64,000 nt of DNA from Campylorhamphus procurvoides (Eukaryota; Chordata; Aves; Passeriformes; Dendrocolaptidae), in contig WBMV01000270.1 of assembly GCA_013396655.1 (NCBI GenBank), forward strand, positions 797,609-861,608. Direction: 5' to 3'. Shown piece by piece: positions 23,700 through 36,925 of the stretch; position 1 is the first letter of the stretch; each line of letters starts with the position of its first letter. The notes beneath the pieces were generated by a model, which was not told the origin of the DNA, ran no database searches, and saw nothing but the letters and a program-made list of their open reading frames with translations. A program made the position numbers and the translations under genes.

Positions 23700-23925
23700 C
23701 AGAAGAAATTCTTTACTGAAAGTGTGAGGAGGCACCGGATAAGGTTGTTCAGAGAAGCTGTGGGTGTCCCATCACTGGTAGTTCTCAGAGTCAGGTTGGA
23801 CTTCATGGGCCTTTGAACAACTTGGTCTAGTGAGAGATGTCCCTGCTCATGGCAGGGGCTTGGAATTAGGTAATATTTAATGTCCATTCCAAATCAAACC
23901 ATTCCATGATTCTATAATTCCCAGC
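23700..23925 (+). mobile_element. CR1 LINE 3' fragment, sense
   Basis: Starts at AGAAGAAATTCTTTACTGA and continues through GTGAGGAGGCACCGGATAAG, GTTGTTCAGAGAAGCTGTGG, CAACTTGGTCTAGTGAGAG and ATGTCCCTGCTCATGGCAGG. It ends in ACCATTCCATGATTCTATAA, an octamer tail. Truncated to about 225 bp; otherwise close to CR1 3' sequence. Confidence 0.94.
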
Positions 23926-26900
23926 AGATATGACCAAACTTCATTGCAAATAGCAGAGAAAATACAATTTTCATAAGTAGAATTAACATATAAATGTTAA
24001 GGCCAAACACCATTTTAACACGGATAGACGGTAAAATTACACTCTTGCAGTAAATGCTACCTTAATTTTGAACTGTGATCCAGACTTGCATGATCGTCAT
24101 TTAAATAAATGAGTACATTATTGAAGTGCAATGGCCATGTGTTGATTACGGCGATGGTTTAATCAGGTGGACCTACAGGACTTTATTCGAAGGTACTCTC
24201 ACATTCTATTGCTTGCCTCTGGGAATAGTAAAGAAGTTCTGAGGTAGGTGTTAGTTAGATTGGATCCAATACTTGGATAAATTAGACCCAATATATTGCA
24301 ATGATTTTCAACTCTTTTTGCTTTATACCCCTCTGTTTTCCAAAAAGTTTTACAAATAGTAATTTCATGACAATGATTTTGCTTTTGTTATTTATCTTTC
24401 CTGGAAGTATTAGAAATTGTTTGTGCACACTTAGATTTCCTCAGACATAACATTGAAAACTGCAGCTAGAGGCAGTTGAAAGCACTGAAAATACTCAGGA
24501 TAGAATTCACTAACTGGAGTAGAGGTTGTCACAGTAAAGTTATACCTGTATTACCTGACTTAAAACCATCTCTATATGTTTCTGAATGTGCAAAAGTGAT
24601 GTTAATATTTCAGTTCTGCAGTTTTGCCAAAACAGTCAAAACAGTGCACCTCAAGTATAGGTCTATCATGTACGCTGCGCAACACAGTCTTGGTGCTACT
24701 GGAACAAGAAGGCTGAGGAAGGAAAGAGTATGCAGTACCAAGCAGAACATCTGCGGTAAGAAGCACTCCTGCACTAATCCCACAGCTAAAACAGTCCTTC
24801 TCTGTTTAATGGAGGAGCTGAAAAAAACCCAGATCTTGAGGTAATAGAATTATGGATGCTCTAGTTTGGTTTTAATTTCATTGTAGTATACATAGACACG
24901 AGATGTTATCACATACAGCTGACAGAAATGTTTTAAATTAAGAACAATAACTGTGTGCCAGATAAATAATTTTTCATTGTGTAACTGTCATAAATATATC
25001 ACATGATTTTTTTTTCTATGTGTGAGGATTGATTGCTGACAAATTTTGCAAATGGAAAGCAATCTTAATTGCAAAATATTCCACCGCTTTCTTTATTATC
25101 AAAGGAAACATGAATATAAATTATTTTTTAAAGATTATTATTTCCATGTACAACTCAAAAAAAAAAGCCTCTCATGTATTTTGCTGATATTAACAAGAAC
25201 CAGTATCTGTTCCAACATCCTTGTGCATTTTACCATCTCCCCTTTGCTTCTCAGGCAGTCTTCTTAGTTGTGCAAAGGATACACAGCTTTTCCTTGCAAA
25301 AATTAAAAATACAGAAGGAAATGGTCAGGTTGCCACTTGCAGATGTTCATAAAGGTGTATTGTCCCTTTACAAAAATGTCAGACTTTTTTGTCAAACATC
25401 TTTGCATACACTATTCTGGCATAATACATCATTGCCTTTGACACCTTTAAGAGAAGGCATAAGCTAAGACAATGTATAGGTCAGGTGTGAAATTAGCTGG
25501 AGAATCAGAGGGGGATCGTCAGCTGAAGCGATTAAAGACAGAACTTTTTTTATATAAAACAGTTTTCCGTAACACGTTAGATCTATTACCAATACCTTAT
25601 GTGTCATGCAAGAAATACCTGCATCATAAATTATTTTGACTCTAACTTCTGCATGATACCCTCACTCTGAAGGGGAGAGTAAACAGAATAGCAATAGATG
25701 TTGATGTTTTTTGGGAGGCCTGCAACTCCCCAGGGAGTTGGTGGATTACTTCTAAGAGATTTGCTAGTAATAGTGTTAAATTGCAATTATACAATCACTG
25801 GCTCACAGTTCAGCACACAGCAGTGTGGGCAGCGATCATCCTTGGAGTGTCTGGAAATTGAAAAAACACAAATACGTGTTAAAGAGTTTTAGCTCTTCTG
25901 GCACTAGCTAAACTCCTGGATGAATGTGATGGTGAGGCCAAAGCATCAGCTATCCAGTGACAAGAATTAAAACAAAGAATTAAAACCAAGTTTTTATCCT
26001 TAGAAGTGATGTGTATAGATTGAAGGCAGACTTATGTTTCAAGGCTGCCATTTCAGCACCTTTGAGGAGAGGTGTTCCTGCTGAGCTGTGTAGCAACAAC
26101 CAACACCATCTGCCTGCTGGGAAGGACTAGCTAGATTTTGCAGGTCTGGTCCCTTCATAGGTAGCTACCTGAAAATATCTCTACCTGCTCAGTCTGAAAA
26201 TGGTCAGAGCTCTTTCCTGTATGAAATAAGGACCTTTCTAAGAGTCAGGAGGAGCGTGAGGGGATTAGAGCAGGGGAAAGAATATCTGACAAATCCATCC
26301 TCGAACCAGGTGCACTGTTGAGTTCCTGAACATAACATAATGTCCAGATACATTGGATTTACATAAAAGACATTGCCAGGAAAGATCTTTCCTTTTTTCC
26401 CTTTCACTGCTTAAAGGGTGATTAACAGTGCTTTTTTTTTTTTTTTTTACTGCTGCACCTGCAGGTAGTGAAGAGATGTATTCACAACAGCAAGCAATTT
26501 CACAGCATGAGCACTCAGAAACATTATTTATTACTACTGTTCCAGCTAAAAAGTCTGAGATTGCAAAATAGTAACACATACAAGATCTCATCACTCATCT
26601 GTAATTTGCATATTTCATGGATACAAACGCGGCTGGCTAATTGGGAAGTCATTTGACTTGAGACTTAATATACTTTTACCTTTTGATGGATTCATCATGA
26701 AGAGAATATATTGTGTTTTCATTACTTAGAGCCAGGAGAAATTTTCAACTGTGTGTTTTCTGGTTTCAAACAAGGGAAAAGATTTATCTGCCAGAGTAAT
26801 GGATTGGCCCATCTAATTCAGCATACGTCCAGCAGTTGCCACCACTGTGGTGGCTGCTGATGAGAGTGTGCCCTATCCTGATATCAAATAACACACAATT

Positions 26901-29299
26901 ATGCAAAAACATGAAGTGGTAGTAGTGCAGGAGAAATATCTGTGTGTTCAAAGACTTCAGGTGATGAGCATTGCAATGGAGGAAATCAAACCTTTATTTT
27001 TTATGGTCAGGGTGAAGGAAAGGAGATTGCTGTTTGAATAGGGCTGTTCGACAGACCAGATCATCTCCTATTCCCTCTCCAAGCAATGGTTTCCTTTATT
27101 TCCAGAGCTACTCATGTTTCAATACACATTAGTAGGTTGCTCATTCTTTTTTGTCCCTGACTGAGAGTAGGGTCAGTTTTGAAAATGAGAGGAAGACAAA
27201 CACCAGACTAGGACTGCAGCAGGTTGAAGCAATGCATGAAATATAACCTAACACACAGTGGCTGACTCACACAGAGGGTGGAGGGTCTCCATCTCTGCGG
27301 CTACTGCCAATGGAGGTGTTGGACATGTCACCTCCTGTCATGGCAGACTGTTTGGGTGGAGAGGGACCACAAGCAACTACAGAAAAGTAGAGAGATGAAG
27401 ACTAAAGACTGGATAAATCTATTTACACCCAGCAACCACTGACATGATTTGACTTTCTGGCAGCTATGATGTTGTGAAGAGGTTTACCCCTCTAAATCAT
27501 CCCCATCCAGAGGGATAAGAATGCTATAGTTTATTTGGCCAATTATGTGATCAACATCTAAGTGTGAAATTCTACTTTACACAATAGTGGCCTGATGAAA
27601 AAGATTGGCAATAGGGTCAGGGGATGGATGTAATCAAGTGTTACCTGCTCAAGCCATACAGAAAAACATGATTGTTTCTGCACTCAGGTATATTAAGAGC
27701 ATCTTGTTGCTTTGATTATGTCTCATTTTTTACAAGAAACTAAAGTTATGAAGCAGAAAAAAAAGAAAAATCAGTGCTATGCAATCTACCTCTTTACAGT
27801 CCAGTTCAAGTGACTAGGATTTTAATTCTTTATCTCTTATGACTGGTATCATACTATGATATTACTATGTTATGCTTAACTTCTTACTACCTTTTATTCC
27901 ATTTGTGCAATGAACAGTCCAACCCTGTGAAAGTGTCGTGTTTTAACAATCTGTGAACATTTGAGGTCTCCAATATCATTCTAACATACCACTAGGGATG
28001 TTGCCAAGCAGAAAACACTAGTTATGTTGTAAAATTTATGTTTCTTGTTTGCTTGTCTTTATTTTACAAAACCTTTTCTATGCCTATACCATAGGGTGCT
28101 ATTGTAGCAGTTTGTGGAAGAATTTTTTGCATGGAGAATTCACCTATTGCAGGCACATAACTTGAGACTAAAATTGAAGGAGAAACTTCAGCAATTTGAG
28201 GTTAAAAAAGCAGTGTCTGAGTTTTTCAGTCAGCATGGAGAGGGAAATTCTTGGAAGGTTTCCAGAGAGAAGGTTTCCATGGGGGAAATCCTATTCACTT
28301 TCTTGAGCATCTAAGCTGAAATTTGGTGGAAAGATGTTTAATGTCTAAAGCACACCATAGACAAACCACAACTACAGAGTGGACCTTATTCATCTTGCTG
28401 TGTGACACTGTATATCAGTACCCAGTATGGGTCTGATGAGGGCCCAGCTAAAGGGACAAAGCTTGTGGTTCTGTTAATGACAAAGTGCAGAGAAAAGTCT
28501 TCCAGAGGGAGACAGACTGTCACAAGTCTGAAAAGGTGGAAAACACCAGTATCCCTCAGCTTGCTGTGATACAGCTCTCAGGGAAAAGCACTGTGCTTCT
28601 GAAAAAGTGGTGATGCATGGGCACAAAAAGGACTGCCTTTTGCCTTTCCTGGACAGCTTTCTTCTTGGAAAGCTTACTTGGAAATCTAGTTAGGAGATTA
28701 GTCTGGCATGATCTAAATATATATGGTCCAGGATACTGAAAAAAAAAAAATAAAAGAAAGGCAGCCTTCTGTCTCTAGCTTAGAAATATACCTATTAACT
28801 TTTTTTAATATTCTTTATTTGTTGTATACAGCAGAAAATATTATTTATTGCAATAGAAAATAGATATTGAAAAAATCTAATTTCATGCTGTCATGTATCA
28901 CATTTGAAATAACTAATAGAAATTATATTGTAGGGACAGGTACAAGAAGTACAACCTACAACTAGCTGTTGACTGTATAATATGTTGCAGTCAAGACATA
29001 GTCTGACAGCAAAACAGATTTCATGGAGGTGTGATTACACCTACACCACCTTCCTTTGGTGTAGTCCCTCTTCCCAGGTACTACAGCACCCACTTTTGAT
29101 GTGACTGAGAAGAGCTAGTTTTGCTTCTGTTTAGTGCCGTCCAGGAGTTCAATCTCTCCATAAAGGAAATCTCATCAGTGGTGGTTTGGGGTATATTGCA
29201 TATACTCAGCACAACAAAGCATGTTCCTTAGTGCTCTGGTAGTGAAAGGGCAATAGGGAGACATCAATTGAGTGAATCAAGTTGTGGAAGTATAGTGAC
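23926..29299. other. Long gene-free AT-rich stretch
   Basis: 5.4 kb without recognised repeats apart from short homopolymers (T run at 26432-26448, A run near 28739-28750). A 122-codon plus frame at 24476-24844 and a helix-like frame at 28108-28314 were examined and not accepted as genes. Confidence 0.55.
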
Positions 29300-29600
29300 A
29301 TATTAAGGATTTTAGATCCTATCGTTTCGTCCGCTAGTTATGCAAAGCGGTAAAATATAAGATCTTTGAAATGAGGTGAAAAAGGAAAAAAAATAGTATT
29401 TTAAAACGGCACATCCGTGAATTAGAGAGTAGTTGAAGCAAGCTCGACAAAAGCAGAGCGCCCTCTTGTGGCTGCTGGGATGGCTGGGCACGGGGACGGA
29501 ACAAATACTCTGTGTTGTCATGGGACAACAGTTTGCGGTAAGGGTCTTCTACACTGGAAACGATTTCGACTTATTCATGCCATTATTTCCGAGGGAATTT
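29300..29600. promoter_or_regulatory. CpG-enriched element with CTCF-like site
   Basis: About a dozen CpG dinucleotides fall within 300 bp of otherwise CpG-poor DNA. The patch contains a strong CTCF-like motif (29459-29473), an ATG in good context (29519-29521, G at -3 and +4) and, 15 nt on, a GCG|GTAAGG splice-donor-like sequence at about 29537. This could be a small unmethylated regulatory element or an unannotated first exon and promoter. I recognise no encoded protein. Confidence 0.4.
29459..29473 (-). promoter_or_regulatory. CTCF-like binding motif
   Basis: On the minus strand CCACAAGAGGGCGCT matches the core CTCF consensus CCASYAGRKGGCRSY at 14 of 15 positions. Confidence 0.6.
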
Positions 29601-31385
29601 GTAAAAACTGTTCGTGAAAGCCAAAGGAAGCTAATTTTAAATGCATGCACTCCAAAACATTTTTCTTTTTTCCAGTTTGGTAACGCTATAATATGTGATT
29701 TTTCACGACTGTGAGAATTTCCTTTAAAAAAAAGAACAAGGAGTTACTCTTTTTTTCTTTCTTTCTTTTTGCATGCTGTTAAGTCACATTTTATAAATTT
29801 TCTTTATTATATTGTTAATTTTCCGAAGTACTCTTGTGTTTTCCTTTTTGTTCTTTCAACATTTCTTCTTCTTTTTTTTTTTCTCTCCACAAAAATATAT
29901 TTGGCATATTTCATTTCACAGCTGAGATGAGTTTGATCTATGGACCTGACAAAAAGACGATTATATGCAAAAAGGCTATTGATGAATGTACTTAAAAATT
30001 ATATTGCTATATTCCCAGCTTAATAAAATACATGGTTTATTTATAGGATTAGGGAAAAAAATCACATTTAGAGATGCAAGAAATAAGGCAAGAAATGAAA
30101 GAAATGCAAGAAAGTGACAAGATCATTGAAGAACAATGTTTCAGTATATTCCATCTTTAATTTCCAGATTTCTAGTTTAAGTCTGCATGTTTTATATTAG
30201 GAAATTGATATTAATTTATTGCATTTACTAGTGATTTACTTGATTTAACAGATGAATTGTCTCTGTGCTTTGATATTTGCCACCATATTTCTGAATACAC
30301 AGACATTCATCATTAGAATCCCTTTCTTCAACACTTGGTACTGAAGTCCTAATACAGTAAAAGAAATTAAACTACACAACTCTTTTTTTTTTCCCTACAT
30401 CTTCAAATGGCTACAAAATAATGGAAATTAGTGTTCCTTTATCACAAAATATCTTAGAACAATTACTTCTACAAAGTAATTGTTATCTGTACAATGACAC
30501 AGACAGAAGACAAATTGAACTATTTCATTAACTAACATATTAAATGTACAGTATTATTTATCTCAATGTTCATCATGAAGTGTGAATCTTTCCTTAGCAT
30601 TTCAATAAAGTATACAAAGGTATGTTATAAGATGTTTTAATGCAAATTAATCTCTTTCAGTGTTGACACCCTCAATCAATTAACATATGAAACAGCCCTG
30701 AGTATAACAATGTTTTCACTTAGCCAACAGAGAAGAAAGAAAAAATTATGGAAAAAGAATTATTCTCACCCTCCTATGAATTCCTGCTCAGAAATTGCAA
30801 TAAAATTTACTGTTTTATCAAGGCTTGCTGGAACTTATTTTCAAAGAGTCACCAGCAAGACAAGCCATCAATTTTTCTGTGTCATGCAGAGACAACACGG
30901 GAGCCAAAAGCTGCACTCAGCTGTTTTGCTTTTTGGGAGAACATGGTCGGATAAAGCAATCACCATTTACCACTCAGTTTCTGTTGCTCCTTGTATTATG
31001 TGGCATGTAGCATCTCTGTTTGCACCAAGTTTTTAAAATTCTATTTTTTCATTGTATTTATAAAAATATGCATGTCCAGGGCAGTAGGAACCAATGGGCA
31101 GGCATGTGCATGCCTATGCACACAGAGGGAAGGAAATTGCTTTCAACTAGTATTGCCAGGTATGTATCTTTTCAGTCATCACTATTATGTGCAAATATTT
31201 AGTAATCAAGTAGGTTGTGGCTTGGGTTTTTTAATAATTCTGTATTCTAATAGCAGTCTTTAAGTGAACACATTGACTTTTGTAAAATTAGCACTTTTTT
31301 TTTTCTTTAACTGAAGCATTGGAAAAGATGAACCTGTAACATTTTCCTTGTGAAACATTTAATATGCTAAAGGAATATGTTTTGA
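29601..31385. other. AT-rich stretch between CTCF-like sites
   Basis: T-rich runs at 29750-29770 and 29870-29882, and imperfect GCAAGAAAT-type repeats at 30074-30115. Overlapping plus-strand frames at 30710-31263 lack splice support. Confidence 0.5.
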
Positions 31386-31400
31386 ACAACAGAGGGCACT
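31386..31400 (+). promoter_or_regulatory. CTCF-like binding motif, weaker
   Basis: ACAACAGAGGGCACT matches CCASYAGRKGGCRSY at 13 of 15 positions, on the plus strand. It faces away from the minus-strand motif 1.9 kb to the left. Confidence 0.4.
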
Positions 31401-32922
31401 CTATGGTTTTCAAAGGAGCTTAATAGAAGCATAAAAGTGTTGAGTAGGAGATGACTGAGTTTTGAAGAGCCTTTAGTACTGGTCAATCTATAATTTATTG
31501 AAAATTCTACTGATTTCCACAATAACATAGAGTACAGGAATGAAAGAAAACCCCATCATTTGATAAAGTCAGATACTAGGATTAAGGCTGTGATGTACAC
31601 AGTCAGCTCTTAGTTACATCTTCAAAATTGGAAATTATGTGTAAAAGTTGCAACATTCTCTGAATCAAAAGTGTACTTAGTAACACAGTAATGATGTGTC
31701 TTACCCTTTTACTCTTTGTTTAAAATTTATGACTTTGACTATCATAAGCGTTGACAGGTCAGGCACTGCTGCTGTTATATAGAGGATATTTCTTCCAGTT
31801 CATAAATAGTTTAGTTTCCTAACACCAGCTATTGGCTTTACTGACAATTTTTCATTCTGTTGTTCACTTATCTTCAAATCAAAATCATTGCACCTAAGAC
31901 TAGAACTTGAAGGCTAATTTTCTTAGAGCAAATTAGATATTTTTAACTTATTTTCCTAGAATGCATGGAAATAAAGTAATAAGGATGCAGCACAAAGTAG
32001 TTCATCAATATAATGTAAAACTTCACAAATTACTCAAACTGAGATTTTCACGCAGAAGCCAAACTATGAAACTAGGCAGAAGTACTGCAAACAGAATTAT
32101 TATACATCAAGGTAGCATGCATGTATCTCTATAAGGTAGACTGATCCTGTTTAAAACCCTAAAACTCAAAGTGGGAAAGCAATGCTACATGCCCACCCTG
32201 AAGAATACGGGAGTTAAGCACTGACACAGTTTTAAGTGGGGGCATGATTGTCTTTAACAAAACCTGCAAGCATGCAATCCATGCGTAAAAGTTGGGGCAC
32301 ATATGTTAGGCACTACAGGCATCTCTAGCTAGATAGAAGATGCTAAGGATTAAAGCAGAGAAAAGTTCAGTAAGTCCTCATTTTATCCATTCCTCTATAG
32401 TAATCCCTCAGAGAATTACTGTATAATATGTGCTTGTAATTACAGATAGTAGGAGAGCCAGTGAAGAGCCAGTCAAAGTCTAGAGGGCAAATTCTTATCT
32501 CTTTGCTGTGCCTATGACTGTGGAATGAATTGATTGAAGCATCTGGAAGTGTATGTCGATCTGAGCCTTGCTTGCACAAGGAAAGAGGTTTCCTTTATTG
32601 CAAACCTGATGCACAGAAGTTAAGAGTTGTTTTCCTGGCTCTAACACTTACATTTGCCAACAGCTGTTTCAACATTTATAAACACGATTCCCACTGGCTG
32701 CCAAATTACCATAAATTCATCTCTGCATATTTTTGAGTAGTAGGCATAAAAATAATTACATCTGATTAAATCCATTTATGCTTTCACATCTTTTAAATGT
32801 ATAGTAGATATGAATTGTTGCAATATATTATATCTAAACAAAAATTTCATGATGACTTGGAGGCAGGTTATCTTCAGAAGGTTGTGAAACAGTAATTTAT
32901 TAGCTACAGCCAGATTATTGTA
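31401..32922. other. Unique AT-rich non-coding stretch
   Basis: No repeat family or exon recognised. Confidence 0.5.
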
Positions 32923-32960
32923 TTTCATAGCTTCACTCCAGTTTCATAGCTTCACTCCAG
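32923..32960. repeat. Perfect 19-bp tandem duplication
   Basis: TTTCATAGCTTCACTCCAG occurs twice without a mismatch (32923-32941 and 32942-32960), suggesting a recent slippage event. Confidence 0.97.
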
Positions 32961-34320
32961 CTAGAGTCCGCAGTGTCTAATTGACAGCACGACTAGGGGC
33001 AGCATGCTTTAGGAGATTCAGGTGTTCTTTCTGTCTTCAGCTTCCCATCAGTGAACTGTTTTAATGTCACAGACACCCAGAAAAATTCTGTCTATAGGAG
33101 GAGACCTTCAGAGTGCTGGTACAAAATGCTACTTCTATACTGGGTATGTATGTCTTCTCCCCCTGGAAAGTTAAACTGTGCTAGTGCTGCTGAATGCTTG
33201 TTCCTACAGGAAAATGCACATTCAACTTGTTCAAATATGAAGCCTGTGTGATGCTGGCAGACACTGCTTGCGAACATGGAGCTGCAGAGAGTGAGTTTTG
33301 CTTCTTCCCACTGAGCATGTAATGTCTTTCATCACATAATGTTTAACCTTACGCATTCTACCACGGTCCTGGCTAACACTTCATTTTAAGTGTGCCAGCA
33401 TTATTGATTCATTTGGTATTCACTGTAATAACACCAATCACAATTAACTCATTCTGTAGCCTTGTGAGTGTTTTAAGTACTCACAAGGAATTCCACTTCA
33501 ATTCAGCATTAATTAAGGTGCCACCTAATTTTTGCAGAGAATTAAGAATGCATGATCTGTCCCATGAGGTAACTCCCTTAACATCTCAGACCAGTCCAAA
33601 TACTTGGAGTGCATGGGTCTTGTGATTATGTTGGATATATTCTCTCTTTGAGGAAAATTGTGTATACTGTATGGATAATATATTATCTAAAGTGCAATAC
33701 ACACATGCCTATTCTGCATGTCATTCTGTAAAGTATGTTGTACTGCATTTAATATTGATAAACATATTTCCACTTTAAAAAAATATGAAAATAACCAGCT
33801 GCCTTTCAAGAACTTAAAACCTATATAAGAAATATCTTTAAATTTAAAAAACCCCTCCTTTTAATTTTATATAACTGTAGTCCACATATACATATTAATT
33901 TACAGCAGCTGAAACAATCTTATCATGTCAAATTCCATATAATAGTTTAACCAACCTGCTTGATGCAAACATATTGTGAACTAAATAATCTCCTTTAATT
34001 GAAAATAGGCATAAAATTGTTATGCTTTTCTGAAAGTATGTTGTAAATCTGGAAATTAATACACTGTAAAGTAAAAACACATGCTCCATTTCATAGCAAC
34101 ATAGTAAAGTACAGATACAGCTACATTATGTGAATGCATTCCTTAAACTAATATTTTCAGGGATGACTAACTTTGTTGGGAAAAATTAATCTTTGCAAAA
34201 ACTGGGCAGGTGGGCACTCAGCCTGCAAGTGGATTTTCTCTGATACAGTTTCTTGAACATTTTTCAAAATTATCCACTTCTGCTTGTTTCCAAATTATGA
34301 AGAGGGCAGTTAGGTGCAAA

Positions 34321-34339
34321 GTATATATATATATATATA
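34321..34339. repeat. (TA)n microsatellite
   Basis: Uninterrupted TA dinucleotides; likely length-polymorphic. Confidence 0.9.
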
Positions 34340-35934
34340 GTGTTCTCACACAAAACCAAATAATTATCAACAAAATATCTAAGGTGCATGTTTTATCTTG
34401 TTTGATATTCCTAGGCTTGTGGGGGAATGTATGTCAATTTTTCATTTTACTATGCTAAAACCCACCTTGGTTATAAAAAGGAAGTCTGAAAGCTGAAAGC
34501 AATGTCCTATGATTTAGACTGTTGCCTAATGTCTAAATTATATTCTTTAAACTATCACTCCACAAAGTCCTCTGAATGAATTTCTCTAGGTCTACATGAA
34601 GGAACCAAGTGAATTAAAAATAAAGAGAATTCAGCAAGTAAATGTCTTAAAATAATATTGATTTCTTTCACATTCCAAGCCTGGATTGTGGAACACTCTC
34701 ACCATTGGAAATCAATGGCAAAATTTTCATTGAATTCCACAGGGTCAGCATATCATCTATGAAACTTAAGATTGAAACTATGCTTTATTTTCTAACCCAC
34801 TGCACTGCAAAATGCAGCTAGAATAGTGATCTACTCTTCTTTTATAAGTAACTATACTCTCATTAGCAATAACAGGTGTTTGTACTAAGCGGAAGAAGAA
34901 TCCCTGGGAGTAAATTCCCTTTGAGAGCCTTACTGCTACAAAAAGCCCATTTTTTAGCTTGTGTAGTGATCATCACCTCTTAATTACTCCTAGAGAGAGA
35001 ACTTTCAAACCCCATTTCACTGAGACAGTAGTACAGTTATGCCATTTAGTCATGAATTTCTGTAGCATTTCTTGTGTGCAAGGAGGGTTGGATCCTGAAT
35101 CATGCAGCTCATCTGCCAGTTTGACTTTCACAGGTAGCTTCGCATTTGTAGCTTCATCCCATGGAGCTCTACCTAGTCACCTCCTTGCAAATACTCCAGG
35201 TGCAATTTCTATATTGGTGTATTTGGTGTTGACTTATTATTTATGTGAGTAAATCCATTTCCTTTCTCTCAAAGTTCTCTAACATGAAAAAATGTGAAGT
35301 ATTTTGTAAGTCTCAAAAAATTCAAAGAAACACTTTAAATATATGACAGTGATCCAGATGCTCCTTCTCCAGGTGTTTTCTGTTATGTAGTGGTATAACA
35401 AAAAGGAGCAGAGGGGCGTTAGGTACCTCACCTTTTTCTCCTTATGAAAAGTAAGGTGTAATAAGAATTAGTTAGAATAAGAATGAGAATAAGAATTAGT
35501 ATTTTAGAAAATGTAGGAGAGTACTGGTACCAATAAAAGAAACCTGTAACTGAGACAGAATTAGATAATGCAATGAAAAAACAATACTTCCTCTTAATGT
35601 TCTGAAATAGATTAATAAGTGAAAGCACACAATAACTGTAAAGTTGGTATGAAAAGGATAAATAGAGTGAATACCACAGAACTGAGAAACCCTGAAAAAA
35701 TCTCCTACTAAGGTAGTGTTTACTGTAGCAGGTTAGTCCCATGTTAATGAAACATTTAATTATAATGCTTACAACCTCAGTATCAACACAAAGGGGGTAT
35801 TCTTTAAAATTAAATAGAAGAAACATGAATACCACATTGTCATACACTTTTACTTCATTTCCGATTTGTTTAGTTTCTCTTCACTAGTAAAAAGAACTCA
35901 TTTTTCTTGCAAGTAGGTATAGTTGGTTTCCATT

Positions 35935-36012
35935 GTAATAATAATGAATATAAAAATAATAATATTTATAAATATAAATATATAATTATATTATAATTAT
36001 AAAGATAATTAA
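35935..36012. repeat. AT-only low-complexity tract
   Basis: AATAAT, ATATTT and TATAAT-type words with almost no G or C; self-complementary over short distances. Confidence 0.8.
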
Positions 36013-36825
36013 AAAATTATGATGACAGAGTACAGCTACCACATCCTGTAAGTATTATGTCAGAAGGTTTTTTTTTTTTTATATTGTTGAGAAGTTACAT
36101 CTATTAGATTATGTAAATTGTCAGTGACATAGAGAATGCAACCAGGTATTAATAAGTCATAAAAGTTTTGAATCAGATCATGAAATAAGACCTACACCAA
36201 AAAAATTGCTTTTGCATACTTTGGTTCTATGTATAATTTAAATAGGTTCCTCTCTGAACCAAAAGGATAATACTATTTAAAATAAATATAATATTTGAAT
36301 AAACCAATAGTAACTAAATGTACACTATGGTCTCTATTTCATATTTAGCAGTCATAAGGTTTTCTCAATTCCTTTTTTCTTAACCACATCTGAGCTCAGG
36401 ATAGTGACATACTGTGAGTAACATCTCTACTGCTCCTGCCTGAATTAACATCTGATCTCCTCATCCTTGTCAGGTGAAGCAGGTCTTGGAACTCAGATCT
36501 TGGCAGATCAAAAAGTTTTTCTTAACATTACAACATTCAAGTTTGTCACTTTACATGCACAAGCACATGCATTTCCTATTAGGCAGTAAATGTGGGCTCC
36601 ATAAGAACTCACATGAAGATGAAATGCTTGATATTTGTATGTGTGTGACTTTCAAAAGCCTAAGGCTATAGCCTCAGCGCATCACCAAGAAGTGGTGCAT
36701 GGTATTTTTAACTTTTAAGAACCTAAACCAAGGGATCGCTAGATCTTTACCGTATTTTCTTCCAAAATTATAAAGCCTGTGAGTGAAACACAGAACAGAC
36801 AAAACCAGTGGAACTGTGAGAGCAT

Positions 36826-36925
36826 TACCAAATAATTGAGGTTAGAAGAGGTCTCTGAGGATCATCCAGTCCAATCTCCTGCTCGGAGCAGGATCAGCTC
36901 CAGTAGTCTCTTTAGGAAGACAAAA
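36826..36925 (-). mobile_element. CR1 LINE 3' fragment, old
   Basis: GAGGTTAGAAGAGGTCTCTG, then GATCATCCAGTCCAATCTCC and TGCTCGGAGCAGGATCAGC: the complement of a CR1 3' end (the TGCTC...GAGCA motif and GGTCCAACC-type stretch). The octamer tail has eroded; about 100 bp are recognisable. Confidence 0.85.

Larger units (their letters stand above)
32961..36825. other. AT-rich gene-free stretch with simple repeats
   Basis: Includes (TA)n at 34321-34339, imperfect GAATAA/GAATTAG units at 35463-35501, and an almost pure A/T segment at 35935-36012. No CR1 and no convincing exon. Confidence 0.55.

Noticed and set aside
24476..24844. 122-codon plus-strand frame with acceptor near 24620 and donor near 24753
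   Set aside because: Composition looks random, codon use is not coding-like, and splice-like words are common in AT-rich DNA.
27270..27320. Resemblance to a CR1 GGAGTCTCCATCTCT segment
   Set aside because: The match covers only about 15 bases and neither flank continues into CR1.
28108..28314. Helix-rich plus-strand frame (EEFFAWRIHLLQAHNLRLKL...)
   Set aside because: The acceptor has a poor pyrimidine tract, the possible donor GAG|GTTAAA is weak, and the length is unremarkable.
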